Positions 33,203 to 41,800 of a stretch of DNA of 54,531 bases are shown one piece after another; position 1 is the first letter of the stretch, and each line of letters opens with the position of its first letter. The stretch is from IMG/VR virus record IMGVR_UViG_3300037963_004589, positions 17,935 to 72,465 of that record; one strand, written 5' to 3'. Below the pieces are notes generated by a model. The model had not been told where the DNA came from and did not search any database. It saw only the letters and a program-made list of their open reading frames with translations. The translations under genes and the position numbers were made by a program. The stretch comes from a virus.

Positions 33203-34138
33203 TTAACCTTGTAGATGTGAAAGTATTGGAACCAATTCTTTATAGGAACAATTTTTACAATGTGAAGTTGGTTTATTTGTACTACAACCTTTTTTTACAT
33301 TTTGATAATCTTCCATAAGCCTTATTTCATCTATTGAGTTTTCAAACAAATTACCAAACGGTTCTGCACCCGTATTCAAACAACACATTTTTACATGACC
33401 TTCGACTGTAGTGTATAATCCATTTTGTACCCAAAAACAATCTTGAAAATCCCATTTAGATTTACCCATGATGTTATCACCCCAAGTATCTCTAAGATAA
33501 TTTAATTGCTCCATTGTGTAACCTGATGTGGCTAAATCATCACTCATTTTTGTATCTTCGTCCCAAATTTGTGCGATGTTTAATCTCAAAGTACCAAGTT
33601 TATTTTCCTTTCGTAAATTATCAACCTTTTCTATATCATCAACATTATATGCATTTACAACATAATTTACAACACAATCACAATCATAACGATTGATTGT
33701 TTTGAAATCTTCTAAGAACTTAAGTAATTTGCTCCACTTAGCTGGTGACCTATCTCGTTCATAACTTTCACCCCAACCATCAATTGAGAAATAAAGTAAA
33801 TCAATATACTTCATACATTCTTGAAATTTTCTTCTAAATTCTAAACCTTCTTTTATATTGTATTGACAGTTAGTAGCAACAACAAGTTTTGCTTTTGGAA
33901 ATACTTCTTTAAACATTCTACACACTTCATCAAATTGTGGATGTAACATTGGTTCACCCATACCCATAAGTTTTGCCTCTTCAATTGGGTGGTGTTTTAT
34001 CCCATCAAGTAATTTACCCCAATCTTCTAAACTCATATGTTTAAGTGGGCCAATTACATCCATTCGATTGCAAAAACTACAATCTAAATTACAATAATTT
34101 GTGGTTTCTAAATATGCGTATGTGATTGGTTTAATCAT
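33203..34138 (-). CDS. Radical SAM/SPASM-like enzyme
   Basis: A 311-aa radical-SAM protein with the 4Fe-4S motif C16-N-L-D-C20-S-F-C23, the G-M-G-E-P motif (SAM amino-group binding) near residue 60, and a cysteine-rich C-terminus (C-F-W, C-C-L-N, G-C-S, H-C-K-N-C) that fits a SPASM auxiliary cluster. Such enzymes carry out difficult radical chemistry on peptides or sugars. It overlaps the SGNH gene upstream by 8 nt. It is closest in style to radical-SAM enzymes of marine phages and capsule loci. Substrate unknown. Confidence 0.82.
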   Translation of the reverse strand: MIKPITYAYLETTNYCNLDCSFCNRMDVIGPLKHMSLEDWGKLLDGIKHHPIEEAKLMGMGEPMLHPQFDEVCRMFKEVFPKAKLVVATNCQYNIKEGLEFRRKFQECMKYIDLLYFSIDGWGESYERDRSPAKWSKLLKFLEDFKTINRYDCDCVVNYVVNAYNVDDIEKVDNLRKENKLGTLRLNIAQIWDEDTKMSDDLATSGYTMEQLNYLRDTWGDNIMGKSKWDFQDCFWVQNGLYTTVEGHVKMCCLNTGAEPFGNLFENSIDEIRLMEDYQNVKKGCSTNKPTSHCKNCSYKELVPILSHLQG

Positions 34139-34817
34139 TTAAGTATGTGTATAAATCGTTTGCAAATATCTCATGGTCATTTTTATTAGGGTGTGTAAGT
34201 CTTCTGAGGATATCAACTTCATCATCATATGAGTTTATGTATTCTGCCCAAGTATGAAAATTTGGATATATATAGTCTCGTAATGGATACATAAAATTAG
34301 AAAAGGAATTAAACACAAGTAATTTTGAATTTTGATTTTTTAAATATCCATCTAAATAATCTAATATTAAAAAAGTTTCTTTTACACGATGTTCCTCAGA
34401 ATAATACTTTTTAAAATATAATTTTTTAAACTTGTTATCTTTAAATGCTCCATCTGGTTTTATATTTGTTATATCCCCATCCTTACAGACTAAAGTTCTT
34501 GATGGCTCTGTAAGACCATGTATCACTAATGTGTTAGATAAATCGTTTTGTTTTTTAAATTCATGATTCCAAAGTTTAAAAAATCCAAACATATTACTTG
34601 CACCAGCACTTGCTAAATTAACAAATTCTACATCAAGTTTTTTTGCAAGTACTGCTCCGAATGAATAATTTGGTGCATCCTTTTTTGTAAATAACAAATC
34701 ATCATTTCTATCTAAATGTGATAAATAATCTGATTTTCTACATCGTTCTCCCCCACGAAAATCATATGGCATCCAACACCAACTACAACCTGTTACTACT
34801 AATTTATTTATTTTCAA
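34131..34817 (-). CDS. SGNH hydrolase-like protein, paralogue 2
   Basis: A 228-aa protein with V-V-T-G-C-S-W-C-W (GCS variant of the first SGNH block), N-L-A-S-A-G-A-S-N block II-like, V-I-H-G-L-T-E-P-S-R instead of G-x-N-D, and R-L-T-H-P-N-K-N-D-H with the late His. The only start is TTG 34817, overlapping the nucleotidyltransferase gene by 14 nt, so translation may be weak or coupled. Role as for its paralogues: possibly glycan acyl modification. Confidence 0.62.
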   Translation of the reverse strand: MKINKLVVTGCSWCWMPYDFRGGERCRKSDYLSHLDRNDDLLFTKKDAPNYSFGAVLAKKLDVEFVNLASAGASNMFGFFKLWNHEFKKQNDLSNTLVIHGLTEPSRTLVCKDGDITNIKPDGAFKDNKFKKLYFKKYYSEEHRVKETFLILDYLDGYLKNQNSKLLVFNSFSNFMYPLRDYIYPNFHTWAEYINSYDDEVDILRRLTHPNKNDHEIFANDLYTYLND

Positions 34818-35529
34818 GATATTCTTCGAGGTGTTCGGGTGTTCCTAATGAATATGTTTTATCCACCATACCAATCACATATTTCTTTCCATCTTTAATT
34901 GCCCAATTATAAACTGGCGCAACATAAAACTCACCATTAGTTCTACTATTCTCTTCAATCATTTCTTCTGCATATTTTACAAAATCTCTACCCTCACACC
35001 AATAATAGTATCCTGCTGTTGCATAATCTGATATCTGTTTTTTCTCAACAACCTCTGTAATAAATCCATCTTCTACTCCTGCATAACTCCATGCATTACC
35101 CTCTCCATAAAAACAAGGAATACCACCATCATGTTTATCAAACTCTTTAAACATTTTTTCATTATCCCAATCTACTAACTGGTCTGAATTCATACTCATC
35201 ATAGGTGTATCGTTATCAATATATGGTTTTGCTGCTAATAGTGTTTGTGCAGCACCTTCTGTAAGTTCTGGTAAACAAATTACTTCCCAATTATCATGTC
35301 CTATAATATCATCGAATATTGTGAAATCATATTTTTCATAATCTTCTTGTAAACAAATTAAAATAAATTCGTATTGAGGGTCAAACTCCATATCAAGATT
35401 TTCTATAACTCGTTGTATCATTGGTTTACCATCTACATCAATAAATGGTTTTTTATTTTTATACCCCTTTTCCTCAAACCGAGTGCCTAAACCAGCCATC
35501 GGTATCACAATATTAAATGTTTGTTTCAT
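34804..35529 (-). CDS. Sugar-phosphate nucleotidyltransferase
   Basis: A 241-aa NTP_transferase-fold enzyme that activates a sugar-1-phosphate. N-terminal I-V-I-P-M-A-G-L-G-T-R-F (a variant of GxGTR) is followed by K-P-F-I-D-V-D-G-K-P-M, then M-S-M-N-S-D-Q-L-V and a terminal L-G-T-P-E-H-L-E-E-Y. The frame is open to 35562, but ATG 35529 has AAGGAG 7 nt upstream and gives the canonical N-terminus. It is paired with the small HAD phosphatase upstream, a typical capsule-locus pairing. The exact sugar is unknown. Confidence 0.85.
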   Translation of the reverse strand: MKQTFNIVIPMAGLGTRFEEKGYKNKKPFIDVDGKPMIQRVIENLDMEFDPQYEFILICLQEDYEKYDFTIFDDIIGHDNWEVICLPELTEGAAQTLLAAKPYIDNDTPMMSMNSDQLVDWDNEKMFKEFDKHDGGIPCFYGEGNAWSYAGVEDGFITEVVEKKQISDYATAGYYYWCEGRDFVKYAEEMIEENSRTNGEFYVAPVYNWAIKDGKKYVIGMVDKTYSLGTPEHLEEYLENK

Positions 35530-35824
35530 TAAAAAACTCCTTATCATTAATACCCTTATCATCTATAAAAAAATCTGCATCATGGGTTTTGAATGCTAAT
35601 TCATGATACTTACATCCCCATAATTTTAATTGTTCTTCTGTAATTACACGATAGTATGTTTCACCCCTACCACTCTTTAATCCACGAGCAGTCATATACA
35701 CAATAGTATGGCCATTATCATACAAGTCATTTATCTTTTTGATTCTATCTGTATATGGTTGTCTACCAACGACATCACCCTCTTCTCTACAAATAGTTCC
35801 ATCTATATCAACTACATATTTCAT
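35513..35824 (-). CDS. Small HAD phosphatase of capsule type
   Basis: A 103-aa minimal HAD-superfamily protein: nucleophile motif V-V-D-I-D-G-T-I-C, motif II M-T-A-R-G, and F-K-T-H-D-A-D-F-F-I-D-D-K-G combining motifs III/IV. It has no cap domain. Tiny HADs like this are found next to sugar nucleotidyltransferases in capsule loci and probably dephosphorylate a sugar. It overlaps the downstream nucleotidyltransferase by 17 nt. Confidence 0.78.
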   Translation of the reverse strand: MKYVVDIDGTICREEGDVVGRQPYTDRIKKINDLYDNGHTIVYMTARGLKSGRGETYYRVITEEQLKLWGCKYHELAFKTHDADFFIDDKGINDKEFFNETNI

Positions 35825-36687
35825 ACAACACCAATTTCATTTTCATTTAAAAATAATGTACATTTTTTTTGATTTATATCTACAATCATTTTTAAAAAAG
35901 TTTTATCTTTGAAAATAGGTCTTATTGATTTTACCTCAAATACTTTTTTACCTTTTGGTATAGGTATAAACATTGGATAATCATTACCACTCATTGCACA
36001 CATAAATAACCTATGAGTACCTGTTACTAATATTTTATCCAATTTAAAAGTTGTATTTGGAAATAATAACCCTTTCTGTAAAACACTTCTAAACCCCATT
36101 ATTGGAAAATCGTGATTCCAATTTGGATATTTTTTATCATACTCCCTAACCTTTTCTTGAAGATTATCCAAGTCATCCCAATCTTTAATCTCAGAAATAA
36201 ACTGTCTTGGAATACTCATATCCCAAAGATTGTTAGTTTGTTCCATATATTGATTAATAAAACTATTTGGTAAACTTATATATAAATAGTGTTTTTTTAT
36301 TTTATTATCAATTATTTGTTGAAAATGGGTTTTATATAAATCTAAATGTTCAAATGGTGATTTGATAGAAGAATCTCGTGTTTGCCAGTTTGATGTAGAA
36401 TTAATTTTTTTAGATGTGTATTTTTTTGAAAACAGTGGTTTACCATCATATCTAAAACAGACTTGTGTATGAGAATTTTCTTTATTAAACTTATCATATA
36501 AATCTTTCATTTCAGGTATATTTTCATAATCTTCATGATGATAAATTAGAGTACCCCCACTGTAATTTTTAAACTCTTTCAAAGTAGAATCAATACGATA
36601 TAATAATTCATGTAGAGTTACTTTATCGAATTGATTTAAATCAGAAAAATGTGGTTTCCAATAATTTACACCAGAAAGTCCAATCAT
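35821..36687 (-). CDS. G-T-H-R-motif protein, ParB-fold-like
   Basis: A 288-aa protein. Its C-terminal part shows G-L-L-F-P, then K-I-L-V-T-G-T-H-R-L-F, then N-D-Y-P-M-F-I-P-I-P, the ParB/Srx-like order of motifs shared with the two following ParB-like genes. The N-terminal half (about 1-110) has no motif. ATGA overlaps on both sides. ParB-fold proteins can bind or hydrolyse nucleotides or phosphorylate small molecules. A role in sugar activation is speculative. Confidence 0.5.
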   Translation of the reverse strand: MIGLSGVNYWKPHFSDLNQFDKVTLHELLYRIDSTLKEFKNYSGGTLIYHHEDYENIPEMKDLYDKFNKENSHTQVCFRYDGKPLFSKKYTSKKINSTSNWQTRDSSIKSPFEHLDLYKTHFQQIIDNKIKKHYLYISLPNSFINQYMEQTNNLWDMSIPRQFISEIKDWDDLDNLQEKVREYDKKYPNWNHDFPIMGFRSVLQKGLLFPNTTFKLDKILVTGTHRLFMCAMSGNDYPMFIPIPKGKKVFEVKSIRPIFKDKTFLKMIVDINQKKCTLFLNENEIGVV

Positions 36688-37481
36688 CTTACATCATCCT
36701 CAAATACTTTGGGTTCTAATTCTATATTACGAAACCATGCAGCAGTTTTTCTCTGACCATTGTATAGTAATCGTAACCTTTCATTATTAAACCATCTTCG
36801 TGTGTCTAAATTTACTTCATAAAATTTACGATGACCCATTTTATTTTCAATTTTTGGTAAAAACATTGGAAAATCATAACCTAATTTTCCAAACATATAA
36901 CACCGATGAGAACCCCTGCCAAAAAGTCCAACCTCATATGGTGATATAATTAACGGATTGATAATTCCCTCGTCTCTCATACTAAACCACCATACCAATG
37001 CAAAATTTGCTCTCCAAGAAAACTCACCCTCTTTTTTATTAGTTATGTGTTTTTGTGGATATTTTTTATCGTACTCATCCATCAATGATTTCCAATCACC
37101 ATCCCAATCAACTTCCTCGTGAAATTTATTCATTATACTGACATCTGGCTGATGTAAATGGGATGTCATAAGATTAAGAATTTTATTTGGTGTTTTATAG
37201 AAATAAAATCCACTATTTTCATAAAATTCTAATGGATATTCTTTATTACCTAAATCAAGAGTTATATTATTACCACCTTTTGCTATTGCTATCTTGTTGA
37301 ACTTTATAGTGTTTTTGTCCATTGTAAAAAATTCTAATGGCGTTTCTTTTGATTTTAACTCATACCCATCTTCAAGTAAATAATTTAATTGTTTTTTATA
37401 ATATACCTCTACAAGTTCTTCAAATGGTATATAATCAAAATCTTTTAAATTTGTAAAAGTATCAGTTTTCCATTTTATCAT
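36684..37481 (-). CDS. G-S-H-R-motif protein, ParB-fold-like
   Basis: A 265-aa paralogue. The key stretch is F-S-M-R-D-E-G-I-I-N-P-L-I-I-S, then L-F-G-R-G-S-H-R-C-Y, then Y-D-F-P-M-F-L-P. It shares the N-terminal F-D-Y-I-P-F-E-E-L-V-E-type opening with the gene at 38130. GAGG lies before ATG 37481, which overlaps the CMP-transferase gene by 20 nt. Three such genes around one nucleotidyltransferase suggest a shared pathway; the role is unknown. Confidence 0.55.
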   Translation of the reverse strand: MIKWKTDTFTNLKDFDYIPFEELVEVYYKKQLNYLLEDGYELKSKETPLEFFTMDKNTIKFNKIAIAKGGNNITLDLGNKEYPLEFYENSGFYFYKTPNKILNLMTSHLHQPDVSIMNKFHEEVDWDGDWKSLMDEYDKKYPQKHITNKKEGEFSWRANFALVWWFSMRDEGIINPLIISPYEVGLFGRGSHRCYMFGKLGYDFPMFLPKIENKMGHRKFYEVNLDTRRWFNNERLRLLYNGQRKTAAWFRNIELEPKVFEDDVR

Positions 37482-38133
37482 GAAAATACCTCACTATTTC
37501 AAAATCTGTTTCTGTATCTACATCTAAATACTCGTGCTCATCCCACTCAGTAATCAATGGATGTGGATTATCTTTTGTGTTTGGAAACAACTCCCACTCA
37601 TTCAACATATATTTTTTCTCATAAAACACTAATGAATGTGTTGCTTCGTACAACCAAGGTCCTGCTGTAGTAGATAGCCTATCCTTTGCTCTAAAATTTA
37701 CAGGTTCTCTACCAAGAGTCATGTTCCAAAAAAAGTTTCTATTCTTCTTGACCGTAATCATACTCAACATTCTACTTTCTTTAAAAACTCGTATACATTC
37801 ATTGAGTTTATCGATATCTAAAAATGGTTGACATGGATTGTAGTTTACAATGAAATCTGATTTAACATCATTAAGATGTTTGTACATTACTGAATGATGA
37901 CAATTACCTGGTGCAACTGATTCATATTCTCTATGTAGTATCTGTACCCCATCAATAACTTTATCTTTGAGTTCTTGGTCATAAACTGCTAAATACTTTT
38001 CATCTAAATTCAACTTACTTAATTTTTCTAAAGCAATATCAATTAATGTAGTACCATTTAAATCTCGTAAGTGTTTATTTGGACATCTTGTACTATTTTT
38101 TCTCGCGTGTATAATTCCTGCTAATGTTTTCAT
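37462..38133 (-). CDS. CMP-nonulosonate/SpsF-type cytidylyltransferase
   Basis: A 223-aa CTP_transf_3-like enzyme: G-I-I-H-A-R-K-N-S-T-R-C-P-N-K for the CTP loop, then N-P-C-Q-P-F-L-D-I-D and a C-terminal Y-L-D-V-D-T-E-T-D-F-E. The A-R-x-x-S-T-R-x-P-x-K loop lies between NeuA-type and SpsF-type sequences. In the same operon as a NeuB homologue, the natural reading is CMP activation of a nonulosonic acid. Length is typical. Sugar identity cannot be told. Confidence 0.78.
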   Translation of the reverse strand: MKTLAGIIHARKNSTRCPNKHLRDLNGTTLIDIALEKLSKLNLDEKYLAVYDQELKDKVIDGVQILHREYESVAPGNCHHSVMYKHLNDVKSDFIVNYNPCQPFLDIDKLNECIRVFKESRMLSMITVKKNRNFFWNMTLGREPVNFRAKDRLSTTAGPWLYEATHSLVFYEKKYMLNEWELFPNTKDNPHPLITEWDEHEYLDVDTETDFEIVRYFHDKMEN

Positions 38134-38954
38134 AATAATAATTCCGTATTATTTCTAAAAAAGTTTAAAGATTTGTTTTTAAAATTAACTTTGATAGTTA
38201 CCTCTCCACCAAAATTAGGTGGTGTTTTTAGAATACAACTATCAATATGTTCTCCATTTAATTTTGGGTGTTGAAAAAATATAGGGACATTACTTTTAGT
38301 ATGTGCTAAAAAAAATGCTCTATGAGTACCCCTTTTTAAAATATATTTTGATGAATCATACATAACAGGATAAATAATACCATTTTCTTTTATGGTAGAA
38401 TATTGACCAATCTCCAAATCCTGTCTCCATTTAAAATCATTAACTTCTCTAAAAAAATTATTAAATGAACCTCTGTTATTATATATGTTATCATATTTAG
38501 AAATCAATTTATCAACATTTTTCTTTGATAAATCATCACCCAATTCAATTAAAAATTCTCGATAAAAAGATATATCATCGTTTGAATGAACCGCAGTCTG
38601 ATACTGATTGAAAAATTTATAAGGTAATTCTAAATAAACAAAATGAGACCAAGTTTTTCCTATTCCAGTCATATCCATAGATATAACATCTGCTTTTGCT
38701 TGAGTAACCTTTTTACCATACGGGTCAATGTTGTAATATGCTGGGGAGTATCCTAACCAAAAGCCTTTATGGTCTATTGTTTCCACATCCGAATTTAATG
38801 GTCTCTCATTATCACCACCAAGTTTTTCAAAATTTCTATCATGTAGTAAAGTGTGATTTTTCATATATAAATCAACTATATCTTGATAGGGTACAATATC
38901 AAATGATGTCAAATGTTCGAATGTATTGAACCAATATCTAACTTGTGATTTCAT
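38130..38954 (-). CDS. G-T-H-R-motif protein, ParB-fold-like
   Basis: A 274-aa paralogue: I-K-E-N-G-I-I-Y-P-V-M-Y, then Y-I-L-K-R-G-T-H-R-A-F-F, then V-P-I-F-F-Q-H-P. The N-terminal opening resembles the gene at 36684 (F-D-I-V-P-Y-Q-D-I-V). The frame is open to 39017, but ATG 38954 has GGAG 6 nt upstream and aligns with the paralogue starts, so it is chosen. It then overlaps the upstream gene by 17 nt. Function unknown. Confidence 0.55.
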   Translation of the reverse strand: MKSQVRYWFNTFEHLTSFDIVPYQDIVDLYMKNHTLLHDRNFEKLGGDNERPLNSDVETIDHKGFWLGYSPAYYNIDPYGKKVTQAKADVISMDMTGIGKTWSHFVYLELPYKFFNQYQTAVHSNDDISFYREFLIELGDDLSKKNVDKLISKYDNIYNNRGSFNNFFREVNDFKWRQDLEIGQYSTIKENGIIYPVMYDSSKYILKRGTHRAFFLAHTKSNVPIFFQHPKLNGEHIDSCILKTPPNFGGEVTIKVNFKNKSLNFFRNNTELLL

Positions 38955-39627
38955 TATATACTCCAATCCATTTATCATCGTAATCACCATTCCATGTTTC
39001 GTGCCATGGACCACCATTTGTAAAATGTATTACTTTTGGGTTTATATCACTTGGATAATCACCCTCTAACCAATTGTATGTCATAGGTATTTCACCTACC
39101 TTATCTGTCCACTCCATACGATGTAAATATTTAGCCTCTTTAGTGTTGATATTTTCAATTGACAAATTCTTAATATCTTTATGTTCACAATTAAACATCA
39201 TCAAACTTGACCAATTTTTTCTTGGATATGTTGTTTGTACAACACCATCCATTTTAGTATTAGTTTTAGGTTTATAATCATGTTGTACACACATAACAGC
39301 AAGATTATGATTGTAGTATTCTAATAAATCATTAACATCACATTGCCACAAAAAATCAGAGTCACAGAATATTGCTATACCCTTGTATTGATTTAAATGT
39401 GGAACTAAAAATCTACTATATGTAAATTCAGTTGAAGCCAAAGGGTCTATATCCCTATAATACAAATTTTTATCAATCAAATCATCTAATTTAATCGGTA
39501 GTACATTTACATTTTTAGAATGGTTTAGAATTGATTTTTTACACACCTCATAACAAGGATTTTTTATATCATTAAAGTTAGGTGGGTAATCCTGTCTACT
39601 ATCGTATCCTACATATACATTTATCAT
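38938..39627 (-). CDS. GT8-like glycosyltransferase
   Basis: A 229-aa protein with the opening I-N-V-Y-V-G-Y-D-S-R, an S-T-E-F-T-Y-S-R-F-L-V-P stretch, the metal-binding G-I-A-I-F-C-D-S-D-F-L-W, then S-L-M-M-F-N-C and V-I-H-F-T-N-G-G-P-W-H. It resembles small family-8-like glycosyltransferases common in marine phages, with D-S-D as the nucleotide-sugar site. It is encoded between an SDR gene and a ParB-like gene, with ATGA coupling to the former. Confidence 0.75.
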   Translation of the reverse strand: MINVYVGYDSRQDYPPNFNDIKNPCYEVCKKSILNHSKNVNVLPIKLDDLIDKNLYYRDIDPLASTEFTYSRFLVPHLNQYKGIAIFCDSDFLWQCDVNDLLEYYNHNLAVMCVQHDYKPKTNTKMDGVVQTTYPRKNWSSLMMFNCEHKDIKNLSIENINTKEAKYLHRMEWTDKVGEIPMTYNWLEGDYPSDINPKVIHFTNGGPWHETWNGDYDDKWIGVYNEITS

Positions 39628-40109
39628 TTTCGATTATCCTTTAAATCTGATACAATGTTGTATGGAGTATTATGCCAAACTGATATCTCTCCAACTTCTA
39701 TATGTTTTGGTAATTTTACACACCATTCCACAATATCTGCTATTTCTTTATAAGTTAAACTTGGTAAATCTGATTCAAGTAAACCTGGATTAATATCAAT
39801 TATTCTACAAGTTTTATCACTGTTTAATCTTAAATTATTGGAAAGGTGATTTAATGCTGCCTTAGATGCAGAATACATATAACCCTTTGAAATGTTTTGA
39901 TACTTACTTCTACTCCCAATATTTACAATTGTCTTATCAGTATATTTCCATTTTTCGTATGCAGTCATAAGTAATTTTGTTTGATTGAAACTATCGTGTC
40001 TATTATTTATAAACACATCACTATCTTTATCAAAACCATCCACGATATTAAATCTCGTAGATAATTCTTTACCCAATCCCCTTTTACTATTTGTTATCGA
40101 CACTATCAT
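39624..40109 (-). CDS. Short SDR-family oxidoreductase
   Basis: A 161-aa short-chain dehydrogenase-like protein: N-terminal I-T-N-S-K-R-G-L-G-K-E-L (variant of TGxxxGxG), V-N-I-G-S-R-S and the catalytic Y-S-A-S-K-A-A with Tyr and Lys. It is much shorter than the usual 250 aa, lacking part of the early Rossmann fold, so it may be a compact or degraded enzyme. Its N-terminus overlaps the upstream radical-SAM gene by 23 nt, with a weak RBS. Confidence 0.75.
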   Translation of the reverse strand: MIVSITNSKRGLGKELSTRFNIVDGFDKDSDVFINNRHDSFNQTKLLMTAYEKWKYTDKTIVNIGSRSKYQNISKGYMYSASKAALNHLSNNLRLNSDKTCRIIDINPGLLESDLPSLTYKEIADIVEWCVKLPKHIEVGEISVWHNTPYNIVSDLKDNRK

Positions 40110-40986
40110 AATACTTGTTTATTATTTCAAAGCTATTTCTACCAAACAATTGGCCATTTACCGAACATTTTTTACAAGGGCTAAAATCTCTATCTCCACT
40201 TGTTAATTTTTTTCTTATCTCATACATCTTATCACTAAACCAAACATCAAATAATTTTTCTCTAACAAGATTACCAATTATAATTTCTTTACCCCAATCA
40301 TTAGAACAAAATAAAACATCTCCATTCCAATCTACAAATAATTTATAAAATGGATAATAACAAGGTTTACCTTTTAACTCCTCAACTGTACTTTCATCAT
40401 CACCTAACCAAGTTATATTACCACCTCTATTATTTAATTTTAACCCATAATCTTCTTGAGAGTAATGAGCTCTAAATTTATATTTATCTTCCTCTATATT
40501 TGCATTTTTCATTATATCTTGAAACTTTGTAATTTGGTCTACACCATCATACAAATTTATATATAACAAATCCAACCCATTAATAAATAGTTTCTTGGCA
40601 TAATCTTCTTTCAAAAAATCTCCGTTGGTATTACACTCAAACAAATTATCTTTTAGATATTTTCTCATCACAAAAATAATATCATGAAATTTTTTATTTA
40701 AAAAGTTTTCACTATAACCACTAAATGATATCTTACCTTTAAAATTAGAATTTGATAGATTTATTGCTATTGTTTTTGCATCCTCTACACTCATATTTAA
40801 ATTTTGATTAGGATAAACTTTCGGGTCATGTCGTGGACAAAATACACAAGTTCTATTACACAATTCAGTAGTGTTTAATTCTACTGTCAAAATAGAATTT
40901 AAAGGATTATCATCAACACTATTAAAATGAATTTCCTCTTGTTTTCTTCTATGTTCTAAAAAAGTATCTTGATTATCGAGTTTCAT
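40087..40986 (-). CDS. Radical SAM enzyme with C-terminal Cys cluster
   Basis: A 299-aa radical-SAM protein. The cluster motif is C43-N-R-T-C47-V-F-C50, followed by F-S-G-Y-S-E-N. The C-terminal region has K-P-C-Y-Y-P-F, V-L-F-C-S-N-D-W-G and S-P-C-K-K-C, fitting a SPASM-like auxiliary site. The open frame reaches TTG 41013, but ATG 40986 is preferred (14-nt overlap with the upstream gene). Substrate unknown; with neighbours it may modify a carbohydrate or peptide. Confidence 0.8.
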   Translation of the reverse strand: MKLDNQDTFLEHRRKQEEIHFNSVDDNPLNSILTVELNTTELCNRTCVFCPRHDPKVYPNQNLNMSVEDAKTIAINLSNSNFKGKISFSGYSENFLNKKFHDIIFVMRKYLKDNLFECNTNGDFLKEDYAKKLFINGLDLLYINLYDGVDQITKFQDIMKNANIEEDKYKFRAHYSQEDYGLKLNNRGGNITWLGDDESTVEELKGKPCYYPFYKLFVDWNGDVLFCSNDWGKEIIIGNLVREKLFDVWFSDKMYEIRKKLTSGDRDFSPCKKCSVNGQLFGRNSFEIINKYYDSVDNK

Positions 40987-41800
40987 TATAATATCTAAAC
41001 AATTCTTTTGCAAACACTTTATGTCCTTCGGTGTTTGGATGTTTATGAACTTCTTTATTTATACTATACCCATCTAATTCAAATAAATCTCTATCAAATT
41101 GATTTAAATATGACCATATACTATTGGTGCCACATTCCCAATAAGTATGAGTATCTATTTGATTTGGTATAGTTGTAAACATTGGTTCGAATGCATCAAA
41201 CATAATATAATCTACACCCAAATAATTTAAATAATGTTGTAAAGTAGATACTAAATTTAAATTAAAAATGTTAAAGTATTTTTCATCGTAAAGTTCAACT
41301 ACATAATGTTTAAGATAATTATGAAAAAAATCATCATATTTATCTCTAAATTCATTATCTGCCCATACTATGTTGCAGGAACGAGTTGCTACTAAACTTA
41401 ATTCTTTTGTACTCCAAGTTATACCACTCCGTACATTATTGTTAAATATATCAGGCATCCATGGCAACTTATCCCTCATAGATGAAGTAAATCCTATCAA
41501 TACTAAATCGTTTTTTTCAAATCCAAATTCTTTGTCAAATGTAAAAAAATAATTCACAATATCCATATTATTACAACCGATACTTCCGTTATTTATATAC
41601 TCACAATCAAAATAATCTGCAAAAAATTTTGTAAATGAATTTTTATTTCTAAATTGATGTACTTTTTTTCTTGCTAAATTTTTTTCTTTATCTGACCAGG
41701 TTTTCCACATTGGATGTTCTCCTAAATGTGATTCCTCATATTTTCTATCGGTTCCTAACCCTGCAGTAAAACTATCCCCAAATGATATTATTCTTTTCAT
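40973..41800 (-). CDS. SGNH hydrolase-like protein, paralogue 3
   Basis: A 275-aa protein: I-I-S-F-G-D-S-F-T-A-G (canonical GDS, Ser9), N-N-G-S-I-G-C-N-N block II-like, V-L-I-G-F-T-S-S-M-R instead of G-x-N-D, and H-K-H-P-N-T-E-G-H with the late His. It is coupled by ATGA to the exostosin-like gene upstream. Probable esterase or acyl-transfer activity on a glycan, inferred from family and context. Confidence 0.72.
   Translation of the reverse strand: MKRIISFGDSFTAGLGTDRKYEESHLGEHPMWKTWSDKEKNLARKKVHQFRNKNSFTKFFADYFDCEYINNGSIGCNNMDIVNYFFTFDKEFGFEKNDLVLIGFTSSMRDKLPWMPDIFNNNVRSGITWSTKELSLVATRSCNIVWADNEFRDKYDDFFHNYLKHYVVELYDEKYFNIFNLNLVSTLQHYLNYLGVDYIMFDAFEPMFTTIPNQIDTHTYWECGTNSIWSYLNQFDRDLFELDGYSINKEVHKHPNTEGHKVFAKELFRYYNETR

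Noticed and set aside
34804-35562. Upstream extension of the nucleotidyltransferase to 35562
   Set aside because: The extra residues lack family similarity, and AAGGAG is placed ideally for ATG 35529.
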